Shown here in pieces: positions 48,120-59,627 of a stretch of 64,000 nucleotides of DNA (position 1 is the first letter of the stretch; each line of letters begins with the position of its first letter). The DNA lies in assembly GCA_029945375.1 (NCBI GenBank), contig CM057060.1, positions 1,860,001 through 1,924,000 of the forward strand, given 5' to 3'. The notes below the pieces were generated by a model. The model had not been told where the DNA came from. It did not search any database and saw only the letters and a program-made list of their open reading frames with translations. The position numbers and the translations under genes are program-made. The DNA comes from Agaricus subrufescens. Taxonomy: Eukaryota > Basidiomycota > Agaricomycetes > Agaricales > Agaricaceae.

Positions 48120-48453
48120 GATAAGCTGAATAGTATAGTTGACGAGAACTAATTGAGTAATGGTGTGGTCTCTCCACTGTCCCTATTTGGTGTTGCTTGG
48201 GGTAGCTCAAATATCGCCGATCAATCATCGGAGAGAAGATATATTCATTAAAACAGTCATTCTGAAATGAGAGCATTTCCACTAAACAGAAGAGTCCTGC
48301 CAACGAGCGACTAGGGTAATAATGGTTCGTACAGTCAAAGAAGGAATAACACTGCATACGAAAAGTGGCAAGGTAAAACGGGAGGTAGTGAGCGTTAATT
48401 AGTCAGAAGTCAAGATCCAATAAACATAGTAAAAAAACAAGGGCAAGTTAAAT
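48120..48453. other. intergenic, no gene seen
   Basis: Promoter side of TFB3 and 3' flank of EDE1, both on the minus strand. The frame at 48103-48357 shows no features of a gene. Confidence 0.5.
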
Positions 48454-51400
48454 TCATTGCAAGAGGCTGTTAGTCGCTCGTTGCACATCATACGCATACT
48501 TCTCTAATGCTTCCACTGCTTGAGTTCGGCTGAAGCCCATAGCCGTGATTTGTTTAACGGCTTCAACGTCATCGTCACTTGCAGGAGTTATAGTCCTGTT
48601 CAAGTCTTCCATAGGAGGTGCGAGTAAAGAGGGTGGCGGCAAGGACTCCGGAACAGGACTTTTGGTCTTCTTCTTGCCGAAAGGGAAGCGGATCTGTGGT
48701 CACTGAGATCAAATCACATTCATGGTATGATACAAGTGACTTACGCTAAGTTTCGAATGCCTCGTGGTATCCTTCTTGTCATGACTGTCCTTAGACGATG
48801 TGGATTGCCTTGCGACGGGTGAACCCATGCGAATCGGTGGGGAGGTAGATCGAGTAGGTGAAGCCGGTCTATTCGTTGAACGCCGTGATGAAACCGTATC
48901 AGTGGCCTTAGGGGACGTAGGTCCGGATGACGGTGGGAAAGGATTTGGACTCTGAGCACCCATTGAATCAGATGTACTAGCACCAGCATGACCAGGAGAA
49001 GGCTCGAGGTTTAGGTTTGGACTAGTATCAAAAGATGCAAATGCGGCATCGAATGATGTAGGTGGTTTCGCGGGGTCTACCTCCGAAGTGTGACCATTCG
49101 ACATTGGGGGCGACACAACTCGTTGCGGTTGCGGCATACCACCTATGATTGGCGAAGAAAATATATCGTCAAAGTTGAGAGGTGAGCCGGTGCTTGCAGC
49201 AGGGACCATCGGAGAAGCTGCTGTTTTTGAGGCAGAAAGTGTCGCTTCGGGAGCGGAAGGACCAGGCTGGGAGCTTCCAGCTGCACCGAAATCGAAACTA
49301 TCCTCGAAAGCATCAAATTTAAATTCGCCCGGGATCGGGGCCGAAGGTGACGAAAAACCGCTTAATGTTTCATCAAAAGCGTTTGCGCCGGCAGTAGCAT
49401 CTTCTTTTGGAATTCCCGGAGGTTGCACACTTGTTGAAATGTTAGAAGAGCCCGAGGCCGATTTAGATGCCTCCGAAGTCGAGGCACTCGTCGGAGCGGG
49501 AATACTGTCTGATCCGAAGACATTGTCGAAGGAGTCTCTCGCCTGATCAGAGGGTAAACCATTTTGTTCCTTGGTGGTGTCCGCATTAGGATTGCGGTCC
49601 ACCGCCATACTGGTTCTCTCTCTAGCTTCCTGTGCGATCTCGGACAAAGGCCTGTTTTCGTCATCAGACTCGTCGCTGTCAGAATCCTCGACCTCAACCT
49701 CCTGGGGGTTTGTATGGAGATCAGTAATACCGTGTTCACTGTCCTGATTCTTTTCCGGTCCGACACTATCCTTGCTGTCCACTGCCGGGAATCGGGCCGT
49801 TGCGGTGTTGGCAAGATTCTCCGGACTCTCGAATAAGTCTTCATTCTTGGCGGTCGGCGGAGGCGTGACAAAACGCTCTGTGTCTGTGGCAGTAGATGGT
49901 GAAGCTACTGTTTTTACTGAGCTATTTGAGTCACTAGTACAAAAAATAGATACTCACCTTCGTCAGCTTCTATTGCAGCTATCTCTCCATTTGCATGGTT
50001 TGGCTTGTTTTCCTCCTGGTTAGTGCTAGGCTCGGCGACTCCGAAGAAATCATCAAAGGAGGACTTGGGTTCTGGCGTCGCTCGCCTATTCTGATCCTCC
50101 GTTTGCCCAGTAGAGGTAGACGCCGGATCAGCATTGAAAGGGACGAAAGGGGACTGCGACCGAGGGCTAGAAGGGCCAGATGAGATAGCCAGTCGTTCGA
50201 AGGGATTATTACTCTTGCTGGGCGAAACCAACTCAGGAGAAGCTGGTAGTGGTTGAGCAGCAGCAATCGCAACGGAGTCCGGGGAAGTCGCCCTTCTCGG
50301 CTGCGGTTCTTCCACTGGTATGCTGAGCTGATTCTCCACCCCCTGTATTTCCTGTGCAATTGACTTGACCTCAGCATCCGCTTCTTCTAACTCCTTCTCC
50401 ACCTTGGCCTTCTCCGTCTCCTTCGTCAGCAGTTGCTTGCGAGCTATAGCAAGACGGCCTTTCTGCTGCTTAGCTTCCTTCTTAGACTTCTCCACTTCAA
50501 CTTTAAGTCCATCCGCCTGTTGACCAGTCTCAATCATACGTCTGTGAAGATCCCTGGCCTCTTCCTTATCACGTAAAAGAGCTTGTTCAATCTCGGCCTT
50601 CTCTACTCTAATGGCACTAAGATCGCTCTCTGAACGTATCAAATCCTCTCTGGATTTTTTGATCTCAGTCGTTTGGGTAGCATAACGCTCCTTAAGCTGA
50701 GCCAGAAGCGTGGATTCAGTATCATAGGCGGCCTTGGCAGAAGATAGTTGCGTTTGTAAAGCTGAAAGCTCAGCTGCCTGGCTGGCGAGAGTGCTCTCCA
50801 ACTTAACACGTTCTGCGCTCGACGCTTCCAGAGACTTATTGGTAGATTGTAATTGGTTCTTGACATTACCAAGTTCGGCACTCTGATCTTGAAGGGGAGA
50901 AGCCGTCTGGGGTCGATGATCCTGGTCCCCGAGAAGATCATTATTGCCAGCTGAACATTTTTAGACCAGAGCTTCTATATCAAGAAAACAAAATACTCAC
51001 TGGAGTTGAATGGGGATGACGCAAAAGGATCGCTAACCTGGTTCCTGGGAGGTACGACAGGAACAGCAGTAGCCCCGGTGCTTTGAGGTTGCAGAACGGC
51101 CATGCTACCAGTGATTTGTGGCGATACAGCAGAAGTGGGAGGAGTATCATCAAAGTCGAGTAGATCACGGGGAGGCTCTGGTTGCGGTTGGGGTGGTGTT
51201 GGGAATACGGAGGCCTGTGATCGCAGAGAAGGTGGTATCAGAGACGGAGGTAACTGCGCGGGTATGGGTAGGCCTCTGAGTTTATTCTTGATCAGGTGGT
51301 ATGCAACAGCAAAGCCATCTCGACTCAGGCGACCGTCGCTATTAATATCAGCCAGGTCCCTATTGAAGATAAGCATGCATGATTTTATCAGAAAAAGAAC

Positions 51401-52597
51401 TGAACCAACCATATTTGAGCAAGATCCTCGCCAGGAAGCTGCGATTTAAGCATAAAGGGTACTGCAGCCTCTCCTTCAACAAACCCAAGTTTCTTAGTGT
51501 CCAATTCGCCATCGAAAATAGCATCCGCCTCGGCCTTCTCGGCAGGACTAACATCCCAAACAATATGAGTATTTCCATGCGCATTAGAAGCAGCCCTGAA
51601 CCCAGGTGCTGAAGGCCGAGCAGGAACAGTCGGCGTCCGGCGTTGAGGCATTAAACCACTATGACTGGGTGAGAGAGGCTGATTCTGGCCCGTACTTTGG
51701 GGCTGTATTTGACCGAAGTTACCGAGCACGGGACTGAAAGAACCACTGTTACCAGACAAATGAGTGGTAACAGAAGTCATGTTGGAAGTTAAGCCTCCAG
51801 CCTGCTCGTATAGCCCTGGTGGAAGCACCGTCGGGACGAAAGAGATCTTTTGACTCATCAAGCCTTGGATGAAATACATGGCAACAGTGAAATCCGTAAC
51901 GTCCAACACACCGCGATTCCGCGTGTCCGCCAAGTTCCTAAGTGAACAGTTGAGATGCATTGAATACAGTAATGAGCAATGACGCACCATATTTGCAATA
52001 ATTGATCATTGGATAACTTTGACTTGAGGAATATATCGCGTGCTTTATCACCTGCATGACGATGGGTTAGAACCAATCATGCCGGTGTTTAAAGACAATC
52101 TTGCCATTTAAAAGGCCGTTCAGGGGTCCTGAGCGGTTGAAGATATTTTGGAACTTGAGCTTATCCTGAGGAGAGAGGGGAGGAAACCCAAGCGTGGGAG
52201 ACATTGGCATTGAGGAGCCAGTTGCCTGCTGTTGAATAGTACTATACCCCTCAATAGTTGGGATAGGTGCAGCTGTTCAGAATTTAGTAACAGGTGAAGC
52301 ACATGGTATCAAGTACTAACGCTTGCTGAGAAGGGTAGGAGACACCTTCTCGCCATTTTGCGCGTGGGCAATAAGACGAATGGCTTTGGCGGCACCGGTC
52401 TTTGAAAGCCAGCCATTGTTCTCTTCGTCTGCAATGTTCCAGATCTCGCCGAGGACTGACCCCGGTAACTTGGCACCACTGAAGACCTGGACGGCGACCT
52501 CACCATTGAGTATTCCGAGTTTCTGCTGGTCTGCACGGGCGAATATCTGGTTGACAAGCCCGAGCTCTGCGGGGGTGGCAGCGAAAGCGGCGGACAT
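48454..52597 (-). CDS. EDE1: EH-domain endocytic scaffold EDE1 (Eps15-like)
   Basis: I choose ATG 52597 ([20 protein letters not shown]), the usual EDE1 start; the frame stays open to 52957 only by chance, antisense to the UBC11 first exon. Three EH domains follow: about 52310-52590 ([20 protein letters not shown]), about 51850-52170 ([20 protein letters not shown]) and about 51290-51560 ([18 protein letters not shown]). Next is a long coiled coil (about 50330-50900). The disordered region has NPFERL and DPFASSPF motifs of the NPF/DPF type, then an acidic Ser-rich stretch. A C-terminal UBA domain ([20 protein letters not shown]) ends at TGA/TAA 48454. Ede1 organises early clathrin endocytic sites and binds ubiquitin. 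Confidence 0.93.
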
Positions 52598-52684
52598 GGT
52601 GTCCTGTCGGAGAGGAGGGATGATGGGATCCTGCAGCGGCCCCAAGTTGACGGGAATGAAATCATCCCACGTTCCGGTGGCAGG

Positions 52685-52692
52685 GTCACGTG
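52685..52692. promoter_or_regulatory. E-box GTCACGTG between EDE1 and UBC11
   Basis: The octamer lies in the middle of the 153-bp gap between the start codons of the two divergent genes. Confidence 0.4.
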
Positions 52693-52750
52693 GCGCGGAC
52701 GCGCTTCTGTTAATTATTGCCTGCAGGGCCCAGGCTTTCTTCCGTTCACC

Positions 52751-53654
52751 ATGGAACAAGTCACCTCCTCCCTCGCCCCCTCTCGCTCTTCCACCAAGTC
52801 CAATGTACAAAACGCCGCACAACCCTCTGCCGGCAGCGTAACAAAGCGGTGTGGCTCGCTCTCTGGACGTGTTGCAACATATACTGACCGCCCGAGATAG
52901 ACTATCCAATGAACTCATGACCTTGATGGTGTGTCCCCTTCCCTCCTCTCTCACCACTCACACCACTTAGCTGCTCCACTTAGATGTCATCTTCCCCCGG
53001 AATTGTACGAGATGTATACGCCTTTGCTTCCTCTACCAAGCTTAATCCTTTTCTAGTCTGCGTTTCCAAAGAACGATGGCAATTTGTTTGAATGGGTAGG
53101 TACGATCGAGGGCCCTGCAGAGACAGTAAGTCACAACTCTTCCGGCTAACGTCATGCTCACATCCATATTTTCAAGATCTACGTAGGCCTTAGTTTCAAA
53201 ATCTCGATCTCTTTCCCTCCAAACTACCCATATGTTGCCCCTTCTATCAAGTTTGAGACGCCTTGTTTTCACCCCAACTTTGATATAAGCAGTGGCGCTA
53301 TCTGTCTAGATATCTTACAGGCAAGTTTGCTGAGCCACGCCTTTTATGTTCGTCATAACCCCACCCCACAGGATAAATGGTCAGCTGTATATAGCGTCCA
53401 GACAATTCTCTTGTCTCTTCAGTCCCTCCTTGGTGGTACGTGACATTTGCCAATGCATAACAATCTTTTAACAGCAACTCTTCTATAGAACCCAATAATG
53501 CCTCGCCTCTGAATCCCGAGGCAGCATCACTGTGGGACAATCCGGAATGTATGTTGTCCTAGTGCTTTGCTTGAACAAAGAACTGACTTTCAACCCAGCG
53601 TTCAAAATCCAGCTTATGAAGCATTATCGCCCGATTAATAACGACTCAGCCTAA
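52751..53654 (+). CDS. UBC11: ubiquitin-conjugating enzyme E2 C type (UBC11/UBE2C)
   Basis: Built from many small exons; no single long frame reveals it. ATG 52751 opens a Ser/Thr-rich N-terminus ending SVTK. A short exon gives [10 protein letters not shown], then MSSSPGI, then [20 protein letters not shown]. Later exons give [44 protein letters not shown] with the active-site cysteine, and [20 protein letters not shown]. The protein ends [18 protein letters not shown] with TAA at 53652. The N-terminal extension and the LLGEPN region match E2 C enzymes, which work with the anaphase-promoting complex to ubiquitinate cyclins. Confidence 0.92.
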
Positions 53655-53854
53655 TTGCTTCACACATTTCATCCGGGGTGTATCACGATTTTTACTGGCT
53701 AAATACATTCGCATGTCAATTTTCCAAGTACCTCAGTGCATGTTGTACATATACATTTAGCAATTGACAGTCTGTGGAGAAACAATCAGTAAGACCGAAA
53801 CTTTGCCAAAGAGAGTGTATAGAGTCAGGTTATCGATGCGTTTCAACAAGCTTT

Positions 53855-54322
53855 TTACCCGCCTCCATTTTGTACACTAGGAGACTTTGGTATGGGTAAA
53901 TAGCGATCATGTCCGCCCATCGAGGATAATTTCATCAAATATAGGATGGCGAAACTAGTACTCACGTTGAGAACCTAGCTTCGAGAATATCGTAAACAGG
54001 GCCTAGAATGACAGTGTTAGCCTGGTTCAAGTCAAAGGCAAGTCAAAAAGGATCAGACAAGGCTGAAATCGATATAGTATTCCACATGGAAATTCGGAAT
54101 GTGGTAAAGTATGGTATGTTGTTCGATCATCACTGTAAGATGAATCTTTTTAGAAAACCGACACTGACCTTCGTACTCGGAAGTGACAGCCCATTTGTCA
54201 GTGGATGAAGGGGCAAGACATGAAAACTGAAAAGAAACTGAAAAAGACTCGAGGAAAAACCGAACTGATGCAGCACGTGACAGATACCACCAAAAATAGA
54301 TACTCGATTGAATGTCCGACAT
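53855..54322 (-). CDS. possible small protein gene, family unknown
   Basis: A tentative model of about 70 residues. ATG 54322 (MSDIQS) joins through short introns to FSCLAPSSTDKWAVTSEYE, MIEQHTILYHIPNFH and ANTVILGPVYDILEARFST, ending near 53855. Splice sites fit, and phases agree at the joins I tested. The continuous frame at 54053-54361 reads through the introns. I do not recognise the family. It may be a real short gene divergent from FES1, or coding-like noise. Confidence 0.35.
54274..54281. promoter_or_regulatory. E-box CACGTGAC upstream of FES1
   Basis: The octamer lies about 105 bp before the FES1 start codon. If the small minus-strand gene is real, the site falls in that gene's first intron. 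Confidence 0.35.
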
Positions 54323-54382
54323 AGATAACGGGGCTATTGCAAAGAGATCTCTTCCTTTCAAAACTCAAAAAAGTCGAACTCT

Positions 54383-55812
54383 ATGCAATCTCTTCTTCGT
54401 TGGTCTCTGGAAAATTCTGACCCACAGGGTGCCCCACCTCCAGGTGATGGAGCTGGGTCGTCTTCTCAGAAGCTGGATCCCGCAATAATTGACATGATCT
54501 TGGGAAAGCCGGATGCAGTGCAAATGAAGGAGGATGTTGCTGTGGCAGTTGATACGGAAAGGAGTGAAGACGACCGTCTGGCTGCGCTTGATCACTTAGA
54601 AATGGTGGGTCCGAAATCTTGCTTTTTCAAATGACACAAGTATAGCTTTGATTATAGCTTGTCGAAAACATAGATAACGCCAATGGTATATCGCTTCGAA
54701 TATCTGAGTAGATTTACTGGTTGAACAATTATGATGGGACAGATATAGAAAAGCTGGGCCTTTGGCAACCGTTGTTGTCGTTATTGGATTCGACCGCGTC
54801 TCCGACGGAAATCAAAATACAGGTTCTTTGGGTAATAGGTACAGCCCTGCAGAACAACCCAGCAGCTCAGAGTGTGGTTCGTTGCTTTTTGACGAGACTG
54901 GTCAACTACTAATCATTTTGTTCGTAGTATCTTGCCTCCAACCCCCTGGCTACACTACTTGGTTTCTTGACACCGTCGTCTTCCTCCACTGTTGCGATTA
55001 GAGCAAAAGCGTTATACACACTTTCGGGACTACTGAAGCATAACGCGCCAGCTGTGAAGCAACTAGAAAGCCCTGAACTTGGTGGCTGGGTCAAACTCCG
55101 TGGTGCTCTACAAGGTATGTTTCTTTTGAGTCACAAAGGATCCTATTAATACAACATCATCAGACCCAGATATTTCGGTACGCAGGAAGACTGTGTTTCT
55201 TCTCAACTCTCTCATTCTACCCGAAAATACAAGTTCGGTAGCAGCTCAGCAGAGCTCACCCTACTTGATCACGCATCAATCCAACGCAACTGCGAACAGT
55301 CCGTCCGGTGTTGCTGCGGGATCTGTCCCGTCAATCATAGATCCTACAACGCCTGTGTCAACAAGTGCGACTGAATCGCATTCGGCTAATGATGCTCAAA
55401 ACAACCCTATCCACTCGAATTCCCATGAGGCTAATTTGAGAGATCCCTCACGAACTGACACTTCAACGACGTCCCTTGGCGCATTCGAGAAATATGATAT
55501 AATAGGAGCAGTCATATCATCAGTGATAGATCCGGTGCCTTTTGGTCAGGACGGAGAGAACGATAAACCGGACGCAGATTATGAAGAAAAGGCAATGCAG
55601 TAGGTCTTTTATTTTTTGCGGAGAACCGCGCTGATCGTTGTCTTGGAAGTCTTCTTCTCACCTATGTTGTACAATGCGGTAGATCCCTGGCCCCCAAGGA
55701 CAAAAAGGCACTTCGACAATGGATCGAAGAGGCTGGTGCAGATTCGCAAGAGGGAGGACGATGGAATTTCTCAGTTTCTGACTGGAGTAGCTTAAGGCAG
55801 GGTCTAAACTGA
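54383..55812 (+). CDS. FES1: Hsp70 nucleotide exchange factor FES1
   Basis: The start is at ATG 54383, MQSLLRWSLENSDPQGA, the typical Fes1 start. Armadillo-like repeats follow: LAALDHLEMLVENIDNANDL, LGLWQPLLSLLDSTASPTEI, IQVLWVIGTALQNNPAAQ, IRAKALYTLSGLLKHNAPAV and VRRKTVFLLNSLILPE. A Ser/Thr/Asn-rich insert (about 55240-55480) is longer than in yeast. After DADYEEKAM a 50-nt intron (55600-55649) leads to LLLTYVVQCGRSLAPKDKKA, and the protein ends LRQGLN, TGA 55810-55812. Fes1 releases nucleotide from Hsp70 and helps target misfolded proteins for degradation. Confidence 0.92.
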
Positions 55813-56279
55813 GTGGTTGTCAGGCTTTTCTTCATCAGTCAATAAATTGCACTATCAATTTCCTAGTATGTGATCAGCTGAACAGCTATACTCGACTAGG
55901 TGAGGTGCGGGAAGTACCATAGATGGGATGTTGAAGGAATTTGATTAATTTTACAATTGTCACCTTATGGAGGTATGAATGTTTATCGTGAGGTTACCTG
56001 ACAACTGTGACAGCCGCCCATTCAAATTTTCCGGGAACTGAGAAAGAATCAGATCGAAAACTTAGTTGGCTTTTGACTATCATTGCTCCTCACATCACTT
56101 TTCCTTGTTTGAACTCGCTCTATTTTGCAGCAGCAACAACAAGGGCATAGCCGCCAAACACTGGCTGTTTGGGAAGAGTCGCTCCTTTGAAGCATCACGT
56201 ACGTAGTGACGGTGGTGTGTTTCGCGTGTACGGAAAACACTCTAATTAACGGCAGTAGTTTTTAGAACCTCACCTGGCT
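55813..56279. other. intergenic, no gene seen
   Basis: 3' flank of FES1. The minus-strand frame at 56049-56240 has no supporting features. Confidence 0.5.
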
Positions 56280-56661
56280 ATGCCGCGTAGGCCACCACCG
56301 AGTTCATTACGCCTAGTTTCAGGCCCATTATCAGCTCGGCAGTATGTTGAGCAACGCTAGCATGAGCTCCACTAACGACATTCATTGATACAGAGCGCCC
56401 AAGCACGCGATGCCGACTGTCCCCCAGCCTACGCTGCTAGCACCAGCCTCTAGCGTACGAAGCCAAAATTGCCGTGTCTGGCCGACGCTCTCGATGGAGA
56501 AGCTGCCGTTGGGGGCGAACAGGTCGCGGCGGGCGGAGGCTGGATCAGCGCTTTGGGCCGGAACCCAAAGGGGCCCGTGGGATCATTCCGGCAGTGTCCC
56601 GGTGGCAGTTGACGTGGAAAGCATGCTCGCACCGCTGAAGCCGGTGGCGTTGCGGTCCTGA
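56280..56661 (+). CDS. possible small gene in a GC-rich stretch, family unknown
   Basis: A tentative two-exon model. ATG 56280 (MPRRPPPSSLRLVSGPLSAR) joins through a GTATGT...ACAG intron (about 56342-56392) to a frame reading APKHAMPTVPQPTLLAPASS and ending PLKPVALRS with TGA at 56661, about 108 residues. The Arg/Ser-rich N-terminus without acidic residues could be a mitochondrial presequence. The region is more GC-rich than its neighbours and several other frames are open on both strands (for example 56450-57196 minus), so the model is weak. Confidence 0.35.
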
Positions 56662-57088
56662 GGAGGCGAGAGCTGGTGCCAATGCCGGCGTTGGACTGGT
56701 GAAAAATCCGGATGGCGAGGTCGGGAACCCTGGCCTCTGCGACGGCGGACTTCCCATGGCTGCAAACCCCCCTTACGTGAGCGAGCGGTCGTGACTGTGA
56801 CTGTGACCGTGGGAGGGCCAGAGCCTGGCCGGACTGCAGAGGCCGCGGCGAGCTGGCTGGTAGCGATAGAACGGATGTATGTAGAGCACATAGGCATAGA
56901 ACAGAGCGCGCGGGCGCGCACGTAGACAGAGCGAGCGAGGAGGGGGCGGGACGCCCGAGCGTGATGTGAGAGAACGGGTGACGGGGGCTATCCGGCCAAG
57001 CATCTTTTCCAACTACCCCTACCGCCACTTTCTTTCTCTCTCTCCCCCGAGTGACGACAGACTCAAGGTCAACCATTCCTTCCCAGTC
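56662..57088. other. GC-rich promoter region
   Basis: GC-rich sequence before the RRM/R3H gene, ending in a pyrimidine-rich run (57005-57050) typical of highly expressed fungal promoters. Open frames here reflect base composition. Confidence 0.5.
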
Positions 57089-58875
57089 ATGACTAGCTCT
57101 CCCCCAGACATCTCTACCCTCTCGCTCTCTTCCCAGCAACGTATTCATGAACCTTATGATTACGACGGCAACGCCCCATCCAGGCCCTCGTACCATTTCA
57201 GCACTACCCAGGGCCTCCAGCAGTCTTCCTACAGCCCCCTCCCAAATCTCACCCAGTCTCCTCTCAAGAGTAAGTCTGCCATTCGTGCCGGTCTACCCTC
57301 TGTAAGTCTTGCGCGTTCCTGATCCTTCCCGATGCCCCCCATCTCACTCTTGCCCACAGCAGTGGCTCGACAACAGCCAGTCTGACAGCCGCTCGTTGTC
57401 CCCCCACAACAACTCTGACTTTTCCTCCGCTGGCGGTTCTCCCCCTATGGGTCATTCTAGCACTCCGATGTCGGCCGTCGCTCCGCCCCAAAACTCCGAC
57501 GACGAGATTATTCCAACTGCCATCGTTATCAAGAACATACCGTTCAACGTCAAGCGCGAAACTCTGCTCGGAATCATAGTCAGTGGTCTCTTCTCTTCTC
57601 TCCGATGATGGTGGACTAAAACTTTCTCTCAGGAATCACTCTCGATCCCTACTCCGTATGCCTTCAACTACCACTTGGATCAAGCTGGTTCGTTCCGTGG
57701 GCTGGCCTTTGCCAATTTCCGACAGTCGGCCGACGCGGATGCCGTTGTTGCAGCCCTGAATGGTTTCGATGTTCAGGGGAGGAAGCTCAGAGTCGAGTAC
57801 AAAAAAGTACTGCAAGCAGGAGAAAAAGAAAGGATCGAAAGAGAAAAGGCCATCCGGAGGATGCGTTCCATGCAGCTGGAGAAAGAGGCCCAACAACAAA
57901 ACAACCTCAATCAGCTCTACGAGGACTATGGATCGGTCATAACTTCGGCTTTCAATCCTCCACGCACATTTGCTTCGAGCTATCAAAATCAGTATTCTCC
58001 GCCACCGGTCATGCCCACGCCTCAGTTTGGCCTGGGTATTAACTCTGCCCCTGCTGTCCCACAGCCGCCTACTACTCCTGCTTCCGAGAAGGCAACAAAT
58101 GAACTCGATATGAATGACGCTTCTACCTTGGAAATCTATTCTAGAATCCTGGTTTTCAAGGAAGACCCCATGCGCGATGAACTTGCATTCTCGAGGACAC
58201 TCAGTCCCAAGCAACGCAGGGTAGTTCACCTTGTAGCACAAAAACTCGGTGTTTTCCACTATTCTCTCGGGGAAGGCGAGGAACGTTATGCGATAGTCAC
58301 CCGTATTGACCCCCAAAAGGTGTGTTCATTCAGCAGACTTCCATGGAACGACCGTTTCCTAACTATATCTGCCAACCTAGCAACAATCTGCGCAAAGAGC
58401 TCCACATACACTTTCCCGCACACCGTCTGCTTATCTTGCCCCTTCTCCGCAAGTCCCCTCTGCGGCACAATCCTTGAGAGTGAAAAAGTCGATGCCGGAC
58501 ATGAAGACTCTTCATTCACAAGCACCCAGACTCCATCCACGTGCTTCCAACGGTAACATTCGCGAAGGTTTTGCCACAATCGCTTCGCCTTCACGCCGGG
58601 TTTCGACTGGCTTCAGCTCTCTGTTCTCCAATAGTAGCCCCTTCGGTGGAAGTTCCGTCCCCCCCGTTCCGAGCCTGCCTTCTTCGATCGGTTCCGCTCC
58701 CCCGAACGGCAATGGCAGTAGCGGTCATGAAGCTGTGAGCAACGTCGTTCGTCAACCCCGCGGACCTGGAGTCGGAGGGTTCCAAAGGAGGGAGAGCCGG
58801 GCGGCAATTGGAGAAAGTGTTATTCAGACAAGAGGTGTGCTTGATGCTACGACTTACGAGCCGTTGGAAGTCTGA
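57089..58875 (+). CDS. RNA-binding protein with RRM and R3H domains (Pin4/Cip2-like)
   Basis: The start is at ATG 57089 (MTSSPPDISTLSLSSQQR). A Ser/Pro-rich N-terminus leads to the RRM: AIVIKNIPFNVKRETLLGII (RNP2), YAFNYHLDQAGSFRGLAFAN (RNP1-like RGLAFANF) and GFDVQGRKLRVEYKKV. A basic coiled helix follows (EKERIEREKAIRRMRSMQLE). The R3H domain is EIYSRILVFKEDPMRDELAF ... VAQKLGVFHYSLGEGEERY. The C-terminus is disordered and Ser/Pro/Gly-rich, ending DATTYEPLEV. Yeast Pin4 and fission yeast Cip2 share this order and act in stress-linked control of mRNA and DNA-damage checkpoint responses. Confidence 0.88.
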
Positions 58876-59627
58876 TTGTATGAGCGGATGTAGGTCGTTC
58901 GGATAGCCTTACAGGAGACGACGGGCGTGGCAATTGATCATGACACGTTCGTAAAATAAACCAAGATAAAATTTTCTCGTGTTTCCTTTTCGCCGTTCGG
59001 CGATCGCTTCATTCGTTTTTTTCTGTGCTCCTCTGCTAATGGAATTCTACCTCATCCCATCCTATTTGGGTGGGGCGTATCCTGTATATTTGCGGTTTAG
59101 TCTTTTTTTTTCTCTTCTTGGTTGTTTTGCCTCGACTTACTTTGATCTGTATGATTGTCGTGACATTTGTTCAAGCCAGGCAAGACGGCCCTCTCATTTT
59201 TTTGCACGTTTTATCTGTTCTTGTGCCTTGGTCTTTCTTACTTTCATTTCCCTCTTTTACTGGAATTACTCGGCAAAATCCTCCATCATACTATACATAC
59301 GCTGCTTGTTAAATCTATGCTCTTTGTTACTGCTTTAGACATTCCCATTTTCCCAAACAACCATCAATGATACAAGTTCCAAATAGCTTTTTGTACAAAA
59401 AAAACTATGGCACCCTGTGCGAGGGGGTTACATACGCTATGTCCTCAGTGCGTGTAGCGGGTCGGCAGACTGAGATATGTGGTTTTTACTATTGTCAAGC
59501 TGACGATATGCGTCGCAAATTCTGCAGGTATAAGACTTTGGACCCCTGAAGTGGTTCGAGGTTGCTGGCGGATTCTTCCGGCAGTGCCTTGATCCAGGAA
59601 TAGAAAGCTGATTTCTTTTGGACTTGA
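58876..59627. other. intergenic, pyrimidine-rich, no gene seen
   Basis: About 750 bp holding the 3' flank of the RRM/R3H gene and the 5' leader of NUC1. Long T/C-rich runs at 58970-59290 give hydrophobic open frames (58979-59338, 59070-59312) that are low-complexity artefacts. Confidence 0.55.

Noticed and set aside
55581..55660. Apparent frameshift near the end of FES1
   Set aside because: A 50-nt GT/AG intron (55600-55649) restores the conserved C-terminus, so the gene is intact.
56450..57196. Long minus-strand frame and a possible RING-like CEHAFH motif
   Set aside because: GC-rich composition keeps several frames open; the cysteine/histidine spacing of a RING finger is not met.
58979..59338. 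Hydrophobic plus-strand frames as a membrane protein
   Set aside because: They are translations of T/C-rich low-complexity sequence in an intergenic gap.
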